A stretch of DNA of 64,000 bases from Purpureocillium takamizusanense. Taxonomy: Eukaryota > Ascomycota > Sordariomycetes > Hypocreales > Ophiocordycipitaceae. Shown in pieces: positions 56,066-64,000 of this stretch (positions are counted from its first letter, which is position 1; the number at the start of each line of letters is the position of its first letter). A model generated the notes under the pieces. The model saw only the letters and a program-made list of their open reading frames with translations. It was not told where the DNA came from and made no database searches. The position numbers were made by a program, and so were the translations under genes. The stretch spans positions 1,302,001-1,366,000 of the forward strand of contig NC_063075.1 of assembly GCF_022605165.1 (NCBI RefSeq), written 5' to 3'.

Positions 56066-57022
56066 TCACACTCCCACACCCTCCGCGCCCGCACCGCCGG
56101 ACGGCGCAGGCGGCGGCGGCGGCGGCGCATTCTCGGCGCGTATCCTGTCGAACAGCGACTCAAAGACGTCCTCGCGCTGGAACCCGCCAACCTTGTACCT
56201 CCCGAGAACGATGACGCACGGCACGGCCTCGACGCCGCGCTCCTCGACAGCCGCCTCCGCCTCATCATCGACGCCGCGCAGGCCGCCGGGCCCCTCGTCG
56301 CGCAGGTCCGCGCGCACCACGTCGGCGGGCAGCCGGGCCTCGTCGCGGCCGACCTCGACGAGCCAGTCCTCGTCGCTGACGTCGCGGCCGTCGGCGAAGT
56401 GGCCGCGGAAGAGGGCCTCGACGACGCGCGCCTGGGCGGCGGGGCCGCGGCGGCGCAGGACGGCGGCGATGAGCACCTGCGAGAGGCGCGAGGGGCCCGT
56501 CGAGCCGGCGACGCGGAAGCGCAGGTCCGGGTAGGGCGCGGCGGCGGAGCGGACCCGGTCGAGGTGCTGCTGGAAGTTGGCGCTGCCGCCGGACCACTCG
56601 TCGTAGAGGGAGAGCTTGTCGCATCCTAGAAATCAATGCGCGCGCGCGCGCGTCAGTTGAGTTCGGTTCAACGCAGTTCAAGAGCGCCCCTCTACGGTTT
56701 GATAAACCCTCATCGTGGGCAGCTGCGCGCCCCCTTCTTCTGCCCTGCCCCTCACTCGGGACGAGCAGAAACGCGGGGAATGTCGCGTCGAGGGGAGAGC
56801 CTAGAGGAACGGAGGGCGAAGGAAGAAAAGGGGACGCTCACTTGTCTTGAGGAGAGGGTTGAGGCAAAACGAGCGCCAGACCAGCTCAAAGTCAACGTCC
56901 GGGTGGTTGGCCTGGTAGCGTCGCATGGCGGCCTCGATGCTGCGCTTCTCTACCCAGCACCACGGGCAGAGCGTGTCGGAGAAGACCTCGATGGGCACAA
57001 GGAGCCTCTCCTCAGCGCCCAT
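56066..57022 (-). CDS. DsbA-like thioredoxin-fold oxidoreductase (FrnE / 2-hydroxychromene-2-carboxylate isomerase type)
   Basis: Exons 57022-56842 and 56625-56066 encode 246 residues; the 216-bp intron has GTGAGC and TTTCTAG ends. The N-terminus holds PIEVFSDTLCPWCWVEKR, with the CPWC redox pair at residues 19 and 22, then VDFELVWRSFCLNP. After the helical insertion (QVLIAAVLRR, ARVVEALFRGHFADGRDVSD) comes the cis-Pro segment GVEAVPCVIVLGRY, all in the order of the DSBA domain family. The carboxyl tail is Pro/Gly-rich. Relatives include bacterial FrnE and glutathione-dependent isomerases, so either disulfide exchange or GSH conjugation is possible. There is no signal peptide, so it is probably cytosolic. 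The frame stays open far upstream of the ATG, but a TATA box at 57135-57142 argues for this start. Confidence 0.87.
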
Positions 57023-57134
57023 TTCTGCTGTGAGGGGCGAATGAGTATGTGTTCCGTGTTTATGTATGTGTGTCGAGAAGTCGAAACGGCGGGGTGGGAC
57101 GAAGAACCACCGGCCCGCTCCAGTGTGAGTCGGG

Positions 57135-57142
57135 TATTTATA
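57135..57142 (-). promoter_or_regulatory. TATA box of the DsbA-like gene
   Basis: TATAAATA on the minus strand, about 115 bp upstream of the ATG at 57022. Confidence 0.6.
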
Positions 57143-58861
57143 CAACACAACCCTCCCAGTTGGTTGGGCAGGAGTACAAGACGAGAGAGAAGGACCGTGA
57201 TGTGTATATTGTTTTCCGGGTCGCTGCAGGCGTCGGAGCCCAGTCCGGGGGCTGCGATTTGCCTTTGCCGGGGTTTCGGGAGGGGGAGGGGGGGAGGCGG
57301 CGGCGCAGCAGAACAGCGCAGGACGTAGAACGGGGAGCGAATAGGGGAGGAGGAGAAGAAGAAGAAGGTTAAGACCCGAAAGAGATAACAAAAACCAAGT
57401 CAAAGTTCCTGCACGGTGCTCAACCGGGGTTCGCCTCGCCCGGAACCCCCCACGTGTCGTTGTGTCGAAGCGCAGCAGCGCCCGCCCGCCCACCAGAGCG
57501 TATGGTCCGATATGTACGCGCAGCCCGTGTGCGTGCGTATGCACATGTATGGTCGCGTGTGTGTGAGAGAGAGTGAGAGAGAGAAAGGGAGAAAACAGCA
57601 GCGCCCTGCTGTGCACGATATGTTGTTGTATAGGAAGAAAAGGAAACAAGAGGGGAGAGAGGGAGAAGACGAGTGTCAGGGTCTCATGCGGACCGTCGGA
57701 CCCTCCCACGAGGATATACTACTACTAAGTTAGTAACTACTACTCCCCCCCCTTCCCCTCCCAAGTACTTTGCTAGTGAGTACATGACGGGATTGACCAC
57801 ACGTGGGGGCAAAGATCACAACGGCGAGGGGCATGCGCGTTTGCTTTTATTTTGGGTTTTGTTTGTCTCGCACGTCATATCCACGAAGTGACGAACGTCC
57901 CCTCCTCCTCCTCCTCCGCCGCCGCCGCCGCCGCTTACACGAGCCTTCCCCCATCCTCGATGCTCAGCTCGCTCAGCTCCATCAAGCCATAAAAAGGGCG
58001 CCATGAAAGCAGGGACAAGGGACAAGGGACCGAACAAACAAACAAACAAATAACGCCCACACACACTCACATTCGAGGGGGGAGGAAAGCAGACAAGACA
58101 AAATGTCGAAAAAGAGGAGGAAGGCGGGCGTGCACGTTGCGTCGTGCTGTGTGTGCGCCGCGGCGCAGATCCCGCGTTGCCCCTCGTCATACAACGTTAA
58201 TCCCCCCCCTGGCCAATGCCTGCCTGCCTGCCTGCCATCTGCCAGCCCGACTTATACGCTGCCGGCGCTGCTGGCGCCTGTGCGCACGCGAACCTCCCGC
58301 CGCCCACGGTGAGTAATCATTAATTCGAAACCTGACAAGTCTCGGCAACCACCACCACCACCGCCACCGCCAAACCCGCCTTTCCTCCCCCCCGCCCGAT
58401 CCCCCTCTTTGGAAAGCACAGCTTCCAGGTAATAATACCGCCTGCAGATGTCGCGGCAAGAGAGAAGAGAGAGAGGGTCGACCGTCGTTGCAATTGGGTG
58501 AGAGCGGACGCGGCGGTGACACCGGCACCGTCGTTCGTTACAGTCGTCGTCGTCCTTCCAGCACGTGGCGTGACGAGAAAACAGGAAGCGACAAGAACAA
58601 TCAATCACTCATATTCAGACTCATCCTGAAACGAAATCGATCAAACAAAAAAGCCGCGTCCCATCCTCGAAAGAAGGGAGCGCTGAACCCCCCCCAAAAA
58701 AAAACCTAAAAACCAACACTTTTCCCCCCAGAGTCGTCCTCGTTCCCTCCGTGACGTCGTATCGCGCGGGTGCGGGCCGCCCGGCCGGGTGGCGTCGTCT
58801 CCTTGTCCCCATCGGGGGCGATGCACACAACTCGTGGGCGTTTTCCGCACACATACGAAGT

Positions 58862-58882
58862 ACACACACACACACACACACA
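58862..58882 (+). repeat. (CA)n microsatellite
   Basis: About ten CA units in the spacer upstream of the DsbA-like gene, directly next to a TACGAAGTA motif. Confidence 0.9.
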
Positions 58883-60930
58883 CTTGAGTACGTTGTGCAT
58901 GTACGTACTTCGTCCTAATGTACGTGTGCGTACGGAGTACTAGCGCAGTTACCTGTAAGCTAGAAAGATCCTGACTCGCTACCTCGGCACGTACATATAT
59001 ATGTATATGTACGACAGTACGTAGTACTCTATGTAGTCACCAGTCATGCAGTAGTAGCCGCCTCTCTCGGCAAACCGCCAGGCAGGCAGGCAGGCAACCC
59101 AACCAACTCACCGTCGCACCGCCAGTGGGGAACGTTTATTGCTACCAAGAAACGTAGTTGGGCGGTGGTGGGAGCTTTTTGGCGCGGCCGCTCGGCTCGG
59201 CTGGCTCTACCTTGCGCCAGCCAGCACAGATGGCCAACTCGGTAGTTGACTTGCCTTCCAGGTAGGTTAGTACTAAGGCACTAAGCAAGGCATGGTACCT
59301 AAGGTAGTAGATAACCCTACTGCGTGAGAAACACCCATGCCAACATTTCGCAAGTACCACAAGTCCAGGGATTTGGTTGCCCCCAGTCGAGTTGTTGCCC
59401 ACCCGTCCGCCCGCCGCCATACTAAGCCAAGGTAAGCCTGCCTACTAACCTTACGTACTAACCTACCTTACCTGCCGAGTCGCGATCTTGTCTGCCGGAC
59501 TTTGGCTGCCAGGGTCCGGCCAGCCACCTTGCCTCAGACGCACGGCTACGGCCAGGGTTCGGCTCCGGGTTCATCCCTAAGTACCTACTGTACCTGCCCT
59601 AGTACCTTGCCTTAGTACTAAGAAGGGTACCTACGTACTTACCTCTGGTGGTAGTAGCAGTATAGTAGCAGTACGTGGTTCATATCCCATCGTCGGCGAA
59701 CTTCCCTGTTCTCCATTCTTCTCAGCGACGCTCGTCAAGCCTCGTGGTAACCTAGAGCGCGACTCCAAGGCCAGAGACTAAGTTAGTGGTAGATTTGAAT
59801 CAACCCCGATTTCTCAACCAAGATCTGGCTTCTCGATGCTCACTCCCTAGGTTGCAACGGCGACCAGGTTACTTGGTACGTGGCTGCAGCAAGCCCCCCC
59901 CCTCGGATCTGACGCCCACCACGCCGGCCTCGCGCTTGTCGCCGTCCGTGGCAAAGGGACTCGCTGGAAGCTCGGTCCCGGGCCATGCAACGTATTCTGC
60001 TCAAAGTGGAAAGTTTGAAAGGTGGTGGTGGCCGTGCAAGGCTCGCCACGCCCAGGCACACTCACGACGACATGGCCTGCCTGCATCAATGCTCCCGCGA
60101 GCCGGTTCTGTACCATGACCAAAAAACTCAATTGCATTTCCCTTGTCCCGTGCTCAATAAATGACAGAGTGTCGCCGGGCAACTGGCTTGCCCTTGCGTC
60201 TATCCCCACGAACCCTGCCAGCGGCCATGCGTCCGAACCATGTCCACGCCCCTCGCCTCGTCTCGCAGTCCCCTTCTACACTTCCGCGGCGAATCGAGCC
60301 GCGAGTCTTGTCCATTTGCCCGTCCCGAGCACGATTACCCCGTTCGCGAGAGGCATCCCTTGCTTTCATGCCCAGGCCCCGGGCGCCCATGCATCGTCCC
60401 AGCAAACTCCTTCTAGCCGTCAACCAGCTCCTCGCAGTAGGAAAATGGAAAGTCAGAATAAATGCTTCGTAGTCGTCAGGTCTCCGCATCGCCTGTCTAT
60501 GATCGGTCTCAACAAAGGAAAGCCACTCGGCGAAAACAAGGAGAAAATCCGCAGCAAAAAGACAAACGGGAAGACGAATACCAAAATCAAAAAGACACCA
60601 CATGTTTTCGCCTGTAGATCGGGGCTGGCGATGGACCGCCGTCCATCTCGGCGTGCCACGTAGGCATCTGGCAAAGTATTGTTGCCGAGACTGCCAATGG
60701 GATATGCGCAACGCCTCGCGCTCTCCCGTCCATTACCGCAGCCGCCGCAGGTATGCCCCCGATCCAGGGCCTCATTATTGCTCGCTTCTAACAGGCTTGT
60801 CGCAGAAAAGACACGGGGGTATCAGCCGGCTAATTTAAGCCCCTGAGAGTCGGCAGGTGGCGGCTTCGTCGTCGTTTTCGTCGTCATCCCCATCGTCATC
60901 GTCGTCGTCTGCCAATGCCAACATGCCCGA

Positions 60931-62354
60931 CTAAGCCATGTGTACCAAGCCAGAGTCCGCGCCCTGCGGCCGGCGTAGCTGGTGGTGGTGTGGTGCGCCG
61001 TAGTACATCTGGCCCATGGCCGCGTTCTGCGGGTAGTTGTCCGGCTCCGGATAAACGTAGTTGGCAGCGTTGTGTGACGGCGACGGCACGTGCGACGAGG
61101 GCTGCCATCCCACGTTCGACATGTGAGGGCTGCCGCCGTTGCTCCCGTTCGCTGCCTGATGTTGCTCCAGGCTAGGCTCCAAGGTCGGCGGCGGTCCGTA
61201 GCCGGTTGGGTGCGAGGTCGGACGCATCCCGTTGGTGTTGTAGGCTCCGGCAGGAGCCCCTGACCCAGGGCTGCCGACGCGCAGGTGAGGCGGCAGCGGC
61301 CCATTCTGCTGCATGTACTGCGAGAAGTCGCCGGGATGGCGATTCATTCCCCCAGACCCGGACATGTCCAAGCTTGGCGACATGGACATTGGCCTATGCG
61401 CGGGAGAGGGCGTCGTCATGGGCGAGCCATGGTTGGAAAGGTGGTCGCCGTCGGACCGAGCCTGCGACACATGCTTGGCTTTGGACGCTGCCAGGGCGGC
61501 CGCAGTTGCCGCGGCGGCTTCCTCGATTGTGCCGCTGTGGTGGTTTTGGTGGCGGGTGAGCGTGGTGCGACGAGTAAACGTCTTTTGGCAATCGGCGTAG
61601 GGGCACTTGTACGGCCGCTTTCCAGAGTGTGTTCGCCGATGCCGAGCCAGAGAGCTGCTGTCGCTGAACGGCTGCGAGACTTGCGTGAGTTCCCAAAGGC
61701 CCAGCCAGGTCAAGATCCAGAGGCGCCAACATACCTTCGCGCAGGTTTCGCAGTGGTGTGGCTTCTCGCCAGTGTGGACGCGTTGGTGAACGGTCAGGGC
61801 TGATCGCTGGATGAACATCTTGCCGCAGCCTGGGTGGTCGCAGACGTGAGGTCGGACTCCCGTATGAATTCGCTCTGGTCATCTCATCGTCAGTTTCGCG
61901 CGTCTTCTAGACGTGCCGAAAGAAGACGTCTCCTACCGTGACGCGCTAGGTCGCTCCGTCGTGCGAAGCCCTTGCCACATGTGCTACATGGGTAGGCCTT
62001 GACAGGCGGAGGCGGCGGCTGGTTAGGATGACCCATCTGGTGCATGGCCAGGCTCGAGACACCGGCCATGCCTCCAGACATCTCCGGGTACGCAGACATC
62101 GTCATGGCGTTGGCCATCGACGTCGGCATGTGCATGGACGCTTGCATAGCTGATGGTGAGCCGTACGAGCGCGACAGGCTGTGCGGCGTCGAGTACGACG
62201 AGTGTTCTGACATGTGAGGTGAGACGGAACGCTCCATTTCGGGCTCTTGCTTGACGAAGGGAAGTTGGTGAAGTTGATAGTCGTCTTGGGTCTCGGGAAG
62301 TTGCTGCTGCGAGACTGAACCGCCTTTCTTATTCAGCATGTTCGTAAGATCCAT
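60931..62354 (-). CDS. C2H2 zinc-finger transcription factor with four tandem fingers
   Basis: Exons 62354-61937, 61874-61735 and 61671-60931 encode 432 residues. Four fingers lie between about residues 120 and 235: CSTCGKGFARRSDLARHERIH, CDHPGCGKMF..., CETCAKPFSDSSSLARH... and CPYADCQKTF...; fingers 1 and 3 have C-x2-C, fingers 2 and 4 have C-x4-C, all with TGE/SGK-type linkers. Intron 1 lies just after the first zinc histidine of finger 1; intron 2 (61734-61672, 63 nt, stop-free) splits finger 3 after CETCAK. The N-terminus starts MDLTNMLNKKGG and carries VKQEPE and Met-rich stretches; the C-terminus is Pro/His/Asn-rich. It resembles fungal factors annotated as Gli3-like or Krueppel-type; target genes are unknown. 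Confidence 0.9.
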
Positions 62355-64000
62355 AACCCAACGCCGCGTGCCTCCGGGTCTGATGGCTGCTCAGTCTGGC
62401 GGGGCCCATCAGTCGCTGGTCCCAGACCGTTGGGTATGGGGAGGGGGTGGACATACTGGGACGCGGAGACGGTCAAACCGTTGTCTCAAAGTCACGGAGG
62501 CAGGAAATCAGCGGGACTGGATTGTTCTGCTGCTAGTGTTAGCTACCGAGTGGCCAGGATCATTGCAAATCGCAGAACCAACAGGTGCCGTGGTGGGGAT
62601 GGGGTGAGGTGGTCATGACCAGACGGTTGGCACCCATCACCAAGCCACTGCCTGGCAGCAACATGATATTGACGCTACCGCGAGCATGGGCCGCTCCGTG
62701 GCCCCTGACCCGGCGTCTGGATGACAGACCCCCTCGACCACCCCTCACGACGCATCGTGTCGGGCACAGCTGGACGGTTCTCGACTTACCCTCTGGTGTC
62801 CACGGGGAAGGCGTTGGGCCTAGGCTTTCGCAAAAGCGCTCGGTGCGCAATGTGGTCTGGTCCCGTTCGCGATATTTTGAGACCCTACCACACTCGCCCA
62901 GTCCCTCGGTTGCAACGACGCCTCCAGTAGGCGAATGCTGATGTCAAAGGCTTTGGTCTCGGCGCCAATCCCGCTGTTCCCCTTAGCGTATCGGGCGAGG
63001 CTGGCACAAGACTCTACAGCGTACTGGGCAAGCCACGGGGCGACTCGTCCCAAGGAGTGAGAAAATAAAAAAGCCGCCCGCGTGCGAGCAGTGTGCCTTT
63101 TTGCGGAGACGAGACGATGCAGTTGGCGAAAAGCTGCAGGATGGTGCCAGCTAGGAGGCGGCGGTGCGGTTCCGATGCGCCAACGCAGACTCAACAAGGC
63201 CGCGTTTGTATCGATCAGACACACGCACCGGAGACAGCGGCGCAGAACGGGGGCGTTCAGCTTTCAGTCACCTCGGTTGCTGCGATTTGTGAGCGTCAGT
63301 TGTTGCTGTTCAAAATGTGCTGCTCCAAGGTGACGGAGACGTTGGTTCCGGCAGCCGGCTAGGGTTTGCTTGCTCGGCGGCGGCGGCGATGGGCGCAAGG
63401 GACCAAGCACGGTAAGGTAGGCAAGGTACGTATCGAGCAGACGCACCTCTATCGGGAGTCGGGAGCCTCCCAACGAACAGGGCGCAGAGTGGCCGAAGCG
63501 TGCGCGATCTTCAAATACACAGGTAGCTTTGTTAGTCGCGTCGTAATGGGATCGGGCGTGTCATGACCAAGCCAAACCGCTCTGGGGAACAAGGAAAGGA
63601 AATGAGACTGCAGGCAGGTCGTGGCCGTGGCGCAATGTTCTGCTCTGCTTTGGAGGTTTGCAAAAGGCGAAATATGGACCTGCTGGGTGTCGGGGCCAAA
63701 CCAAGGGTACCGCCGCCCGTCTTGGGATCGGCGCCATGGACGCAACTTTTGGGGGGCGCCAGCCGGTGGGGAGGACCCAGAGAACCGCCGGGACAGGGCA
63801 GCGGCACGGTATTTGGGGGGGCGGGACCACTGGCTTGCGGACGCCCCAGTGGCCAGCCCAGCCCAGCCCAGCCCAGCCTAGGGGGTGGATAGTAGGTAAC
63901 AGTAGGTGTGCGGGAAATCAGAAATAGGCAACATGAAAAAAAAAGCGAGAAAACGCTGCACCACAAATTTCTCCTGGAACCCCCCCAGCGCAAGGATGCG
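62355..64000. other. upstream region of the C2H2 gene to the window end
   Basis: 1.6 kb without a supported gene. It contains repeated CAGCC units near 63854-63876 and several G-runs. A further gene could begin beyond the window. Confidence 0.45.

Larger units (their letters stand above)
57023..60930. other. 3.9-kb spacer upstream of the DsbA-like gene
   Basis: No gene is supported. It includes purine-rich simple sequence (57540-57680), a (CA)n run at 58862-58882, TACGAAGTAC at 58854-58863 and GTACGGAGTAC at 58930-58940, and GTAC/CCTTA/GGTAG-rich patches from 59260 to 59660. Open frames near 60020-60700 occur on both strands and look accidental; that end is probably the 3' UTR of the C2H2 gene. 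Confidence 0.45.

Noticed and set aside
56801..57709. 303-codon frame extending the DsbA-like protein upstream by about 229 codons
   Set aside because: The extension is low-complexity (His/Thr/Leu/Pro runs), overlaps a TATA box and precedes a canonical family start. Treated as 5' region.
60022..60663. 213-codon plus-strand frame downstream of the C2H2 gene
   Set aside because: Overlaps an equal-sized frame on the other strand, lies in a probable 3' UTR, and has no similarity.

Overview
The window is nuclear DNA of a filamentous ascomycete, most likely a Sordariomycete and plausibly Hypocreales. The signs are short GT-AG introns (about 48-310 bp), GC-rich coding sequence, pyrimidine-rich leaders before start codons, and recognisable fungal orthologues: a GRG-1/CCG-1 protein, an AP-1/Yap1 bZIP, an AcuK/ERT1 activator, ExgD, and DUF3669 and DUF3632 proteins. 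I find 23 protein-coding genes. Exon structures were built by hand from splice signals, reading-frame continuity and remembered family motifs. No tRNA, rRNA, CRISPR array or transposon is supportable.

Layout. 0-4 kb: a partial alpha/beta hydrolase (-), TSR2 (+) and a BSD-domain protein (-). 4-14 kb: grg-1 (+), AP-1/Yap1 (+) and a YANK/STK32-type AGC kinase (-), with wide spacers. 14.2-20.2 kb: a 5.9-kb stretch with no supportable gene. 20-30 kb: a DUF3669 protein (-), a small probable mitochondrial protein (+), an SDR oxidoreductase (+), a secreted cysteine-containing protein (-), a DUF3632 protein (+) and a RING-type protein (-). 31-37 kb: FMP52 (+), riboflavin kinase (+) and AcuK (-). 37.3-41.8 kb: a 4.6-kb spacer upstream of acuK. 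41.8-51.4 kb: a DHA1 MFS transporter (-), ExgD (-), branched-chain 2-oxoacid dehydrogenase E1 beta (+) and F-actin capping protein alpha (+). 53-57 kb: cytochrome b5 (+), TFIIE beta (+) and a DsbA-like oxidoreductase (-). 57-60.9 kb: spacer. 60.9-62.4 kb: a four-finger C2H2 transcription factor (-), then its upstream region to the window end.

The genes do not form a pathway cluster. They are mostly conserved cellular functions (ribosome maturation, general transcription, cytoskeleton, mitochondrial catabolism, flavin synthesis, wall glucan) mixed with regulators (AP-1, YANK kinase, AcuK, C2H2 factor). Very long upstream spacers precede the kinase, AcuK and DsbA-like genes. I found no convincing undescribed multi-gene system. 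The observations most worth checking are at RNA and motif level: complementary CA/GU repeats flanking an exon of the transporter, stop-free introns of length 3n inside DNA-binding domains, and two dispersed short motifs that I saw only in spacers.
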